From assembly GCA_006176705.1 (NCBI GenBank), contig QRFJ01002122.1, positions 558,001 to 622,000 on the forward strand: a stretch of 64,000 nt of DNA, read 5' to 3'. Positions within the stretch are counted from its first letter, which is position 1; each line of letters opens with the position of its first letter. The translations under genes were made by a program, and so were the position numbers. The DNA is from Cocos nucifera. Lineage: Eukaryota; Streptophyta; Magnoliopsida; Arecales; Arecaceae. This document shows, piece by piece, positions 24,654-36,268 of this stretch. Under the pieces are notes generated by a model, which was not told the DNA's origin, ran no database searches, and worked only from the letters and a program-made list of their open reading frames with translations.

Positions 24654-27600
24654 TATCAATTGTTGCTCAAGGATGGTTACCCAAGAAGGAGGGTGAATTG
24701 GATATTTAAAAATTTAAACTATGAATATACTAAATTTTAAAATTATGTGCTTGGTGAAATAAAATAAAACATAAGTATAGATGAAAAATAATAGAAATGA
24801 AATTACACAAATACAAATATCAAGTTTTTATAGTGGTTCGACACCAAACTCGACACCTACGTCCACTCCCCAAGTAATCCACTTAGAAATTCAACTATAA
24901 TTACTCAATTGATTACAGTTTGATTATTTTTCTTAGATTCACAATTCAACTCGATTAGTTTTGACCTAGGCTCACCAACTACAATCTTTATAATGATTAT
25001 TTCTCGAGCTTATAATCAATCCAGTTGATTTTTTCTGGATCACCAACCAAAATCATACAAGATTATTTTTCTCCGAGCTAACAATCAACCTCGATTAGTT
25101 TTAATCTTAGCTTACCAATCAAACCACTAAAACATCCAACTCTAGGCTTAAACCAATCCAAGTTTTTCATCCCAAGAAATTAAAAATAAAATATAAAAAT
25201 ATAAAGATTAAGTTTAGAAAAATAAAAATTCTTTAAAGAATTGGAAGAAGTCCGAATGATGATAGTTGAATGCTTGAGTGATGATGAGGCTTCTTAATTC
25301 TTGACTTGATTGGTTTCTTACTTTAATTTACTCTTGCTCTCATTTGCTTAAGGATGATTTGTAGTAGAAGGACAAAGATTAATTTTGAAATCAACTCCTT
25401 CTCTTCTCTTTTCAGCTTACTTCTTTGGCTTTCTTTAATGAATACTCAATGAAACTCTCAAAAAGCTTCTCTTTAATACTCAAAATATTTTTTTTATATA
25501 TCCTTAAGATTTTTCACCATTTTAATTTATTTTAGAGATTTTCAGAAGTGATCTAGCCATTAGAAATAAGAAAATAGCCGTTAGAAAAAAGTTGAAGTTG
25601 AAAAAGTGCAGTTTTGAAAAAACTAGCCATTACAGTAAACTTAGTCGACTAAGTTTCTCTGAATCGACTAAATTTTAGTCTGCTCAATCTGACTTAGTTT
25701 ACTAAGTGGATAAAGCTTAAAAATCTATCTTTCTATCCTGCTGTTGTTCTCTGAGACTGAGTAGACTAACTTTCTGACTTAGTCAACTAAATCTCTTGAA
25801 TCCTAAATTTTAATTTTTCTGTGCTTTCTGTCTTCTTTATCTTCTAAGATTGAGTCGACTAACTTCTGATTTAGTCGACTAAGTTGCGTACCCAGCATGC
25901 CATGAGATTTTTAGCAGCTTTTCTTCTCTGAATTTATTTGTAGGCTAGACTTGCTTTCTAAACTTGATTTAACTCTCATTAACCATCCGTTTTAAGATGT
26001 GTCAAGTCTAGTTTTTTATCAATGATCTCTTAATTGGTGGTTCTCTATTTAATTGATAAAAATTACTTAAATCATTGCGAGCACTTAAAATTTAAACTAC
26101 ACATCCTCAAAAATAATATTAGTAATATAATAAATTATACTCAAAACTCTTTGTCATCATCAAAATCAATCTTTAGATCAATAATTTCTATATAAGATTA
26201 TATCCAATAAAATATAATAATCTTTTTTTATGATATTTTTTTAGTAATTTTTTCACCAACTAAATATGATAAAATTTTTTCTATAATAATATTTTCTGAT
26301 AAATGATTACTAAAAATTATTAAATAATCCCTAATTTAACATACTCCAATCAAATAAACATTTAGTGAATTGTAGGTATTACTAGTAAACTTTTATGTTA
26401 TGTCCGTGAACATATGACTCCTACCGTACATAATTACCGTGCTTACGTGTCAGATGACAGCACGTGCTTGAGATAAAATCCTATTCAGTATTCATATGGG
26501 ACTTAGGCCATTCCTTGTCTCTTCCAAATATTGCATGCATAATTTTTTTTAGAAAAAAAAAAATAGAAGTCATTTTCTTGAATTTCATGCTTAAGTTGCG
26601 AAGAGGCGACTTGGTGTTGGTTTGGTGCAATGTAATTCTATTAGGCAATTAACCTCAAAAACAAACTCGCACCAGATCAAGTCAAGAATATTGATTGGAC
26701 ATGGTTCAGATCAGGTTCCGATATCAATTGTTGCTCAAGGATGGCTATCCAAGAAGGAGGTGAATTAGGTATTTAAAAATTTAAACTATAAATATACTAA
26801 ATTTTAAAGTTATGTGCTTGGTGAAATAAAATAAAACATAAGTATAGATGAAAAATAATAAAAATAAAATTACATAAATACAAATATCAAATTTTTATAG
26901 TGGTTCGATATCAAACTCGACACCTACGTCCACTTTCCAAGTAACCCACTTGAAAATTCAACTATAATTACTTAATTAATTATAGTTCGATTATTTTTTT
27001 TGAATTCACAATCCAACTCGGTTGGTTTTAACCTAGGCTCACAAACTATAATCTTTACAATGATTGTTTTTTGAGCTCATAATCAACCTAGTTGATTTTT
27101 TCTGGATCACCAACCAAAATCATACAAGATTATTTTTCTCCGAGCTAACAATCAACCTTGATTAGTTTTAATTTTGACTTACCAATCAAACCACTAAAAT
27201 GTCCAACTCTAGAATTAGACCAATCCAAGTTTCTCATCCTAAGAAATTTGAAATAAAATATAAAAATACAAAGATTAAGTTTAAAAAAATAAAAACTCTT
27301 TGAAGAATTGGAAGAAGTTCGAATGATGATAGTTGAATGCTTGAGTGATGATGAGGCTCCTTAATTCTTGACTTGATTGGTTCCTTACTTCAATTCACTC
27401 TTGCTCTCACTTGCTTGAGGATGATTTATAGTGGAAGGACAAAAGTTAATTTTGAAATCAACTCCTTCTCCTCTCTTTTTCAGCTTACTCCTTTGGCTTT
27501 TTTAATAAATACTCAATGAAACTCTCAAAAAGCTTCTCTTTAATACTCAAAATATTTTTTTATATATCCTTAAGATTTTTCACCATTTTAATTTATTTTG

Positions 27601-28778
27601 GAGGTCTTCAGAAGTGATCTAGCCATTAGAAACAAGAAAATAGCCATTGGAAAAAAGTTGGAGTTGAAAAGTGCAGTTTTGAAAAAACTGGCTGTTACAG
27701 TGAACTTAGTCGACTAAATTTCTCTGAATCGACTAAATCTTAGTCTGCTCAATCTGACTTAGTCTACTAAGTTGGCAAAGCTTGAAAATCTGCCTTTCTA
27801 CCCTGCTGCTGTTTTCTGAGACTAAGTCGACTAATTTTCTAACTTAGTCAATTAAGTCCCATAAATCCTGAATTTTGATCTTTTTATGCTTTCTATTTTC
27901 TTTATCCTCTAAGATCGAGTCAACTAACTCCTAATTTAGTCGACTAAGTTGTGTATCCAGCATGCCATGAGATTTTTAGCAGCTTTTCTTCTCTGAATTT
28001 ATTTATAGACTAGACTTGCTTTCTAAACTTGATTTAACTCTCATTAACCATTCTTTTTAAGACGTGTCAAGTCTAGTTTTTTATCAATGACCTCTTAATT
28101 GATGGTTCTCTATTTAATTGATAAAAATCACTTAAATCATTGCGAGCACTTAAAATTTAAACTACATTTTCTCAAAAATAATATTAGTAATATAGTAAAT
28201 TATATTTAAAATTCTTTGTCATCATCAAAATCAATCTTTAGATCAATAATTTCTATATAAGATTATATCCAACAAAATATAGTAATATTTTTTTGATGAT
28301 ATTTTTTGAGTAATTTTTTCACCAACTAAATTTGATAAATTTTTTTCTATAATAATATTTTCTGATAAATGATTACTAGAAATTATTAAATAATCCCTAA
28401 TTTAACATACTCCAATCAAATAAACATTTAGTAAATTGTAGGTATTACTAGTAAACTTTTTTGTTATGTCGGTGAACATATGACTCCTACCGTACATAAT
28501 TACCATGCTTACGTGTCAGATGACAGCACGTGCTTGAGATAAAATCCTATTCAGTATTCATATGGGACTTAGGCCTTTCCTTGTCTCTTCCAAATATTGC
28601 ATGCATAAATTTTTTTAGAAAAATAAAAATAGAAGTCATTTTCTTGAATTTCATGCTTAAGTTGCGAGAGGCGACTTGGTGTTGGTTTGGTGCAATGTAA
28701 TTCTATTAGGCAATTAACCTCACAAACAAACTCGCACCAGATCAAGTCAAGAATATTGATTGGACATGGTTCAGGTCA
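24654..28778. repeat. Tandem duplication of LTR plus host flank (two units of about 2.07 kb)
   Basis: Unit 1 (24654 to about 26721) holds element B's right LTR, the atttc target copy and about 530 bp of host DNA ending ggttccg. Unit 2 (26722-28778) repeats all of this (LTR at 26729-28248, atttc at 28249-28253, the same host flank ending ggttccg). The left breakpoint lies in the primer-site remnant (tatcaat in both units), so the duplication happened after insertion. The host flank shared by the units includes cagatgacagcacgtgcttg (near 26450 and 28517). Confidence 0.85.
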
Positions 28779-29080
28779 GGTTCCGCTAGGCTGGCTTGTC
28801 CAACAAAACAAAAAAAAAAAAAAAAAATTGAAAACTAACGAGGTTGGGTTGGATTGGAAGTTTATGCGTGAGTTACATCTTTGGCTTGGGTCTAGTCACC
28901 AGGCAGATCCATCGATCTATTTTTTGTTGTGACTCAAGGGAGCAATCATAACAAATTACGTAGCAAGCTATTAAACATGCTCGTGAATACTTGATCTCCA
29001 TATAATACAACATTTGGCCATTTGATCCTTGCTTTGCTGGAAGAAATGGCCTCCACGTCCTACAAAGTCCAGCAAAATAC
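28779..29080. other. Host DNA, no gene recognised
   Basis: It begins where the duplicated flank ends and contains a poly-A run near 28808-28827. I see no coding signal that I trust. Confidence 0.5.
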
Positions 29081-29250
29081 AATTCAAGCTGTTATTGGGG
29101 ATGCATCCTGCTCATGGTCATGGATGTGTTAAATTGAGCAATAATGGCTCTTTCAGCCCATCATCTTTACAGGCTAATATTGGAGGATTAGCTTATTTAG
29201 AGAATGGACAAAGTCTTCTTTCCTATATCTTGCATTGGCCAACTCTCGTA
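29080..29250 (+). pseudogene. RNase H-like (RVT_3) domain scrap
   Basis: The plus strand encodes HAHGHGCVKLSNNGS-like and LQANIGGLAYLENGQSLLSY segments, which resemble the start of plant RVT_3 RNase H domains (VKLNxDGS ... GGLxRDxNG). The first catalytic Asp of the expected DGS is Asn here. It is a short fragment, probably of a LINE or an RNase H-like gene. Confidence 0.5.
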
Positions 29251-29403
29251 GTTGGGTGCCAAAGAGTCTCAAAGAAATTTGGCGGCTTGCAGATGGATTT
29301 TGGACACCATAGGTGTGGCTCATGTCCTCTTTAAATCTCACGGTGACGATTTTACGCCCATGAGATTGCTTGGAAGTACTAGCTATCGGATCAATGATGG
29401 GAC

Positions 29404-29535
29404 CGGATTGTATCTTTCGTGCAAAACCACCGTTGGATCACCGACCACACAGATCTCCAAGCACATGTTCATCAATAATTTTAGAGCGAGCAGCTGATGA
29501 TTCAACGGTGGATTCATCCGAAGGAAGATGAATCC
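29404..29535. mobile_element. Small MITE with imperfect terminal inverted repeats (copy 2)
   Basis: The left end ggattgtatctttcgtgcaa pairs with the reverse complement of the right end, ggattcatcttccttcggat, and the similarity runs inward through ccaccgttg. The left half also matches the element at 3863-4045 (ggattgtatctttcg, tctccaagca). No target duplication was fixed. Confidence 0.5.
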
Positions 29536-29765
29536 TTCTTTTGGGTGAGAAATACACCCCTGACCCATCGGGAAATCCATAGAACAACGGCGTTATTATT
29601 ATTATTTTTAATTCATTATTATATCCCACTCCGGATGGGCATCTTACAGAGTTCCCACGCGTTATGAGATAAGGTGCAGGGGAAACACGAGTTTTCGCTT
29701 CATAGATGGCCTCAACCGCACCCTAGCCTCCTCTTTCTAAACCAAAACAAAATTATATAACAATA

Positions 29766-31578
29766 TTTTTTTTTTTGGTAAGAAGGAAGATGTGTATTTA
29801 CAAGTAAATAATAAAAAAAAATAGTTCATGTGGAGCCTCCATACATATAAATATAATCAAAATCAGAGAAGACTCAGTTTCAATATACAAAAGAACAAGA
29901 AAGAAAGATTTTAAAATAATAACCCAAAACTGTACATCTAGTTATACGATATGTGAAAAAATCTCAAGAACCATAACCTGCAAATTTTCATTAGTGTATA
30001 ATTTTTGAAGCACATCATATGGGGTGAAATGATACCAGCAAGGCCCCTCTAAGTAACGAGCTTTGTTTTGTATGAACCACAAGATAAAGCTAATATGAAG
30101 CACATTTACGATCAGTCACATTTGACTGTGAATTGCAAGAGCAGAAAGGAGGATAATAAATAAGATGATTGTACTTTTCTATCAGTATTTACATCATTTG
30201 GGGTGAAATAATAGATGCCGTTGGGACCCTGGGCACCTTGCAGACTAATTCCAAGTTTTTTACCTTTTAAATAGCAGCAACAAAGCAATCCCGAGCATGG
30301 TTTGCATCAGTTGTAGGATCTTCTTGGGTGGTTGGAAACATCATAATCATTAAATACGATAGATAAGAATCCCAAAGCAGTTTGTTTTAGACCAGAAATG
30401 CAGGTGAGTAATTGGCAATTAGAATTGGTGTGTATTCTGTTCCCCAATTCAATTCCATGATGCTATTTAGTAACCAAAGTAGTTGAAACATGCAGCCTGG
30501 AGATAAAGCTGAACCTAGTTGGATAAAATATACTACATGAGCATAGGATCAGCTTGAGAATAGACCACCTGATTTGCACAGGATCATTATGATATAATGT
30601 TTGACACCCTTTGTGAAATAAGGTGTGGGTCCTGAGCTGCTACGGTAACAGTAACAAATGACATAATAGAAGGTAACAGTCAAAAAATAGTTTCATATAA
30701 AATTAGCAGAGCATATTGTATGGTATAGAGGTTAAAACAGGGTTCCAGCAATCATATAATGCATATAGTCCTTGCAAAAGAACAATGATATGGTCCAATT
30801 GAAGCATGACCATTTTAAATGACTTGTTGAAATTAACAGTAGAAAGAAGTATTTGAATCATGCAATTCATGGCCTCAAGTTAGTTTAAGCTACGGAGATA
30901 CGCTACTCCCCAGCGGTTAGCATGTAAAATACCAAAGAGATGTGAAGAGAGCTGAGAATAAGGGTAGAAATCGAGGTCTCCTTTTATAGCTAACCATGCC
31001 ATGCAGTAAGCAGCTTGATTACCTTCACGCTTTATATGACAAACCTTGCAGTTAGGAATCCTATTCAACCATTGCTATAGTTTCTTTAGTATGGAGCATT
31101 TCTTGGGTTGCCTTATGTATTTTGCATTAATCCAATTTATGACAGTGTTAGAATTCTCTTAAAGATGTATATTATGAGCGTGCAGTTCAGAATAAGCAAC
31201 ACAGACCCCTAGCCATGCCATAATTAATTTAGTATATGGCACTGAGATCAGAGGTAATAGTTTGCCCCTTGCCTTAAGCAAAGAGCCAGAACAATCCCGA
31301 ATGACCAAACTAGTTGCTGCTTTAGATTTATCTACAGAGGCATCAAAATTTATCATGATATCTCCAATGGGAGGAGGTTGCCAAGAGACAAGAAGAGAGT
31401 TGTTTGATGGGTTAGGATGAGGGTGGCCACCCTAGTGCCAGGACGGAGATTCGTTGAATGTCTTTTGGTTTAACAACATAGAATCTGAAATAACTATACT
31501 CATGAGTTGCTGGGGGAGAATTTGAGATTGCTGGAAAAGGCATTCATTCCGAGCCCACTATAATTGATAAGCAATATA
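29766..31578 (-). pseudogene. LINE 3' part: RNase H domain and 3' region
   Basis: On the minus strand an RVT_3-type RNase H is readable: INFDASVDKSKAATSLVIRDCSG, KLLPLISVPYTKLIMAWLG and CVAYSELHAHN (31356 down to 31159). After stops and shifts come CKVCHIKREGNQAAYCMAW and LHANRWGVAYL (31060-30880). About 1.1 kb of 3' region ends at a T run on the plus strand (29766-29776), a short poly-A tail in LINE orientation. The upstream half of the same LINE continues at 43839. Confidence 0.8.
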
Positions 31579-31583
31579 GGCAT

Positions 31584-32754
31584 TATTGGGGATAAACCTT
31601 GCTCCTACCAAAGTCCAATCTGATGCTCAGCCTAATGCAATCGGTAGTCACGGAAGAGCTTCAGCGGACGAGCCTTAGCCAAACTTCTTCAGCCGGCCGA
31701 ACTCCTCAGCGGTTGAGCCCCTTTCGAACTCCCCAGCGGTCGAGTCTTAGCCGAATCCCTTCAACCGACCGAACTTTTCAGCGGCCGAGCTCCAGTCAGA
31801 CTCCTACGGGAGTCGAACTCTCTTCATACTCCTTCAGTCGGACTCCCATGAGAGCCGAACTCCCTCCGCACTCCTCCAGTCGGACGACCATAAGAGCCGA
31901 ACTCCCTCCGCACTCCTCCAGTTGAATGCCTATGGAAGCCGAACTCCTTCGGAGCTTCTCCTCTAGTCGGATGCCTACAGAAGCTGAACTCCTTTCGAGC
32001 TTCTTCTCTAGTCGGACGCCTACAAAAGCTGAATTCTTTCCAAACTTCTCCTTCGGTCGAACACCTTCAGGAGCCAAACTCCATCCAAACTTCTTCCTCA
32101 GTTGGATTCCTCCAGCGGATTACTCCTGAATAATCTCCTCAAGACGTATTCTCTTCAGGAGTTCGAACTCCTCTAAAATTGATATATGCCAAAGTCCACC
32201 AACCAACGCCTGCTTTCTTAGAGCTACGGCTATTAAATATCGATGAATGGTCATCATCAGTTTGCCATAGGCGATGCTACCGGATGGTATGGCTGTCACT
32301 ATCAGTCTGATGATATCTTCTCCTCCATACTGAACTCCACCAGACCTCGAGCGGTCTGCTGTCAGACAGCTATAGCTATCACCATCAATCAAGCTCCGTC
32401 TATAAAAAGGAATCCATCAGATATATTTTCTCTAAGCTCTCTTCTCCTTTCCGAAACTTTGCCGAGCTCTCACCCGAGTACTCCATTTTTGTTGGCCAGA
32501 AGAGCTAACTTGATCGTCGGAGGGTTCCGTTGGAGCCACCACCACCGACTCCGGATGAGACTTTATTTTGCAGATCATCGATGGTGACCTCATCCTCCTC
32601 TACTCCAGCTCGATCCAGCGTCAACCAAATTCTGCACCAACAAAATTTCACCACCACTGACTTCGGACGGAACTTTATTTTGTAGGTCACCGACGGTAAC
32701 CTCATCCTTCTTTATTCTAGCTTGATCCGACGTCAATCAAATTCTGCACCAACA
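31584..32754 (+). repeat. 5' LTR of element E, with minisatellite and duplicated tail
   Basis: A minisatellite of roughly 45-60 bp (core tcggacgcctacagaagc) fills about 31790-32110. Its last 105 bp occur twice (about 32538-32642 and 32649-32754), both ending ttctgcaccaaca, while the 3' LTR has a single copy. tctataaaaagg near 32400 is a good TATA box. Open frames in both strands here are by-products of the repeats. Confidence 0.87.
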
Positions 32755-32877
32755 GAATTGCCGCTAGAGGAAGGGCCTCTGTCTCTGAGGTACCCCTATT
32801 CTTAAAGGAGTGCTCAATCAATCCTGTCGACCTCCTTCTCTAAGGTTCATCTCCATCATCTTCCTCAGTTCTAAGAA

Positions 32878-33177
32878 ATGTCTCAAAAGAAGATGACCAT
32901 TCAGAGATCTACCACGTTTGCCGCCAGATCTGAGTCAGATCCATCCACTCCTGCTCCATCATCGATGCTTTAACCTCCACCTCCACCGATGGCTATGGTA
33001 GATCCGGAGCAGTTTAACCTGCTGATGCAGCAGGTTCAGAGCCTCACCAAGATGGTGCAGGCCATGCGGCAGGCCATGATGGCAACTCCATCAAGAAACC
33101 TGCCATCAGGATGTCGAAAATCAATCCCAAGGAAGAGCATTTGGCCTAGCATACCTGTCGTCCTGAGGAAGAAGAAA
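32878..33177 (+). pseudogene. Gypsy gag N-terminal remnant of element E
   Basis: It starts at an ATG at 32878 (MSQKKMTIQRS) with a Ser/Pro-rich stretch, one TAA after about 30 codons, then MAMVDPEQFNLLMQQVQSLT and KMVQAMRQAMM. This resembles the N-terminal leader of plant gypsy gag polyproteins, but the conserved gag core seen at 62353-62592 is absent here. Confidence 0.6.
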
Positions 33178-33209
33178 TAGAGAGCCAAAGTTCTCTCCTA
33201 TTAGATTTT

Positions 33210-33624
33210 ACAGGAGAGTCGAATGAAGCTCGGCCGCGCTCACGGGCTCTTCCCGAGTACAAGTGAGGCCGAACTCTCCCTCGAGCTCATCGCTAAGGAA
33301 GCCCTGACAAAAGGGCATGAAGTTCTCCCCCAGGAGGTTTCACAGGAGGGCGGAATGAAGTTTGGCCGTGCTCACGGACTCCCCCCAAGCATAAGTGAGG
33401 CCGAACTCTTTCTCGAGTTTATCATCAAGGAAGCTCCAATAAAAGGGTATGAAGTTCTCCCTCAGGAGATTTCACAGGAGGGTCGAATGAAGCTCAACCA
33501 TGCTCACGGGCTCCCCCTGAGTGCAAGCAAGGCCAAACTCCTTCTCGAGCTCGTCATCAAGGAAGTTCCGATAGAAGGATACGAAGAAGTCCTCCCCCTA
33601 GAAGCTAGAACCATCAATAAGTGA
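33210..33624 (+). repeat. Three 132-bp repeats forming an open frame with a 44-aa period
   Basis: gaatgaag phases recur at 33221, 33353 and 33485, giving a 132-bp period. From 33223 the frame stays open for 133 codons as three 44-residue repeats with the pattern MKxxxAHGLxxSxSEAELxLE followed by KEAxxKGxEVLPQE. Because 132 is a multiple of 3, the frame survives copying. I do not recognise the repeat in any family, and the start follows the gag remnant. It may be coding or a chance open frame. Confidence 0.6.
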
Positions 33625-33953
33625 GGAACAACAAGAAGATCGGCCACCTCCCGACATCATTGATGCTATCTCTGGGGGCTTGATACTTCGGTGAGCTGTC
33701 ATCTCCCAACGTCAAAGCCAAGAGAAGCTTGCTCCAAATTGAGAAGGCCAGCATAAATAGAGGAGATCATCAGGTCCGAGACTTACTGCCTGAAAAGCTC
33801 GAAGTAACAACGCTCCTACGACCTCAAGACTCGAAGAATTTGAGAATGTATTACCGATAATTTTTCTTCAGTAAGACTCCTCCATTTCAACATTATTGTT
33901 TCTCGGTGCAAAAACTACCTGATGATAAGAAAGAAGCAAACAATAGTGGCCAT

Positions 33954-34345
33954 GTTAGGGATAGAAGGAGAACCTCATCCTAACATGAGCAAGTCAAAGG
34001 CCTCATTCATTTTAGATGAGATGGAAGGAGAAGCCCTGACAACGGTTCTTATATGCCCCCACAGTCCGTTAGGAATAGGAGGAGAACCTCATCCTAACGT
34101 GAGTAAAGTCGAAGATCTCGTTCATTTTAGACGAGATGAAGGAAGAGGCCCTGATAATGGCCCTTATGTGCCTCCACAATCCATTAGGAATAGGAGGAGA
34201 ATCTCGTCCTAACGCGAGCAAAGTCGAAGGCCTCATTCATTTTAGATGAGATGGAGGGAGAGGCCCTGACAATGGCCCCTATGTGCTCCCATATCCCATT
34301 AGGAACAGGAGCACCTCATCCTAATGCAAGCAAAGTCGAAGATCA
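33954..34345 (+). repeat. Three to four 115-bp repeats
   Basis: Units starting gttaggaataggaggagaac begin at about 33954, 34068, 34183 and 34298 (the last is partial). They share cctcatcctaac, attttagatgagatgg and gaggccctgacaatgg blocks. The spacing is not a multiple of 3 and no frame is kept across them. Confidence 0.8.
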
Positions 34346-34359
34346 GACTTCAAAGTCTA

Positions 34360-36268
34360 CATCAATAGGAGATAAGAGCTCCTTCGACTTTGGCTGCTGG
34401 AGATAAGATCTTTCCTGAGCTTTATTTTCAACCTCGGCTGCTGGAGATAAGATCTCCCTTGAGGAGCTCAACCTTCAACCTCGACCGCTGGAGATAAGAT
34501 TTCTTCCGAGGAGTTCAACCTTCAACCTCGGTTGCAGGAGATTAGATCTCCCCCAAGGAGTTCAACGTTCAACCTCGGCCAGAGAAAAGATCTCTTCCGA
34601 GCGATCGAGTCAACCTCGACTGTAGGAGATAAAATCTCCTCCGAGCTTCAACCTCGACTGCAGGAGATAAGATCTCTCTCGAGGAGTTCAACCTTCAACC
34701 TTAATGCCAGAGATAAGATCTTCCTCGAGGAGCGAGCTCAACAACTTCAACCTCGTTGCTGGAGATAAGATCTCCCCCGAGGAGTTTCAACCTTCAACTC
34801 GACTGCAGGAGATAAGATCTCTTTCGAGCTTCAACCTCGACTGCAGGAGATAAATCTCTCCTAAGAGTTCAACCTCAATCCGACTGCTGGAGATAAGATA
34901 TACCTCGAGGAGCTCAACCTTCCACCTCGGTGCAGGAGGATAGGATCTTCCTGAGCTTCAACCTCAGCTGCAGGAGATAAGATCTTCCCGGAGGAGTTCA
35001 ACCTCAACATCGGCGCAGAAGATAAGATCTTCTGATTTCAACCTCGACTGCAGGAGATAAGAATCCCCCGAGGAGTTCAACCTTCAACCTCGGCTGCTGG
35101 AGATAAGATCTCCCCGAGAAGCTCAACCTTCAATCTCGACTGCAGGAGATAAGATCTTCCTCGAGGAGTCAACCTTTAACCTCGACTGCTGAGATAAGAT
35201 CTCCCCCGAGGAGCTCAACCTTTAATCTCGGCTGCAGAGATAAGATCTCCCTAAGCTTCAACCTCGACTGTAAGAGATAAGATCTCCCTCGAGTCAATCT
35301 CGCTTCAGGAGATAAGATCTCTCCGAGCTTCAGATCTACTTCCAAGCAAGCAGACCAACCTCGACTGTAGGAGATAAGATCTTCCTCGAGCTTCAACCCT
35401 CGGCGCAGGAATAAGATCTCCTCGAGGAGTTCAACCTTCAACCCGACTGCTGAAGATAAGATCTCCCCCAAGAGCTCAACCTCAACCTCGGCTTGCAGGA
35501 GAAAAGATCTCCTCCGAGCTTTAACCTCGGCTGCCAGAGATAAGATCTCCCCCAAGGAGCTCAACCTTCAACCCGACTGCAGGAGATAAAGATCTCCTCG
35601 AGCTTAACCTCGGCTGCCAGAGATAAGATCTCCCCCGAGGAGTTCAATCTTCAACCTCGGTTGTAGAGATAAGATCTCCTCCGAGCTTCAACCTCAGCTA
35701 CAGGAGATAAGATCTCCCCCAAGAGTTCAACCTTCAACCTTGGCTGCTGGAGATAAGATCTCCTCGAGGAGCTCAACCTTCAACCTCGATCAGGAGACAA
35801 GATCTCCTCGAGCTTCAATCTCGGCTGTAGGAGATAAGATCTCTCTCGAAGAGTTCAACCTTCACCTTGGCTATTGAAGATAAGATCTCTCCCAGAAGCT
35901 CAACCTTCAACCTCGGCTGCAGGAGGATAAGATCTTTCCTGAGCTTCAATCTCGATTGTAGGAGATAAGATCTTCTTCGAGCTTCAACCTTGGTCAGAGA
36001 TAAGATCTGTTTTCGAGCGTCGAGTCGATCTTGGCTAGAGATAAGATCTCTCGAGCGATCGGGCCAACCTCGACTGTAGGAGATAAGATCTTTTCTGAGT
36101 TTCAACCTTGGCTATAGGAGATAAGAATCTCCTCCGAGCTTCAATCTCGACTGCAGGAGATAAGATCTCCTTCGAGGAGTTAACATTCAACCTTGACTGC
36201 TGGAGATAAGATCTCCTCGAGGAGCTCAACTTCAACCTCGACTGTAGGAGATAGATTTTTTCTCGAGC
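34360..36268 (+). repeat. Tandem array of about 41-48 bp units (ttcaacctcggctgcaggag...)
   Basis: Dozens of units alternate two forms built on ttcaacctcggctgcagg and agataagatctcccccgagg, differing in the presence of aggagttcaac or agcttcaac. Many units differ by single-base deletions. The hexamer agatct recurs in almost every unit. The same units return at 42312-42735. Open frames inside, such as 35169-35564 minus, are shadows of the array. Confidence 0.92.

Larger units (their letters stand above)
20382..26183 (-). mobile_element. Non-autonomous Sirevirus-like LTR element B (gag only)
   Basis: LTRs lie at 20382-21897 and 24661-26183 (about 1.52 kb each, starting tgttgcccaagg or tgttgctcaagg on the plus strand). 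The 5-bp duplication atttc flanks the element (20377-20381 and 26184-26188). On the minus strand the right LTR is the 5' one and is followed by a primer-site remnant ttgatactagagtagg. The internal region is only about 2.76 kb and holds a gag remnant and no pol motif that I can find. The orientation and gag type match element A at 53682-58826. Confidence 0.87.

Noticed and set aside
31599..32077. Ser/Thr-rich and Glu/Arg-rich open frames in LTRs of element E (also at 43011-43296)
   Set aside because: By-products of the LTR minisatellite, present on both strands.
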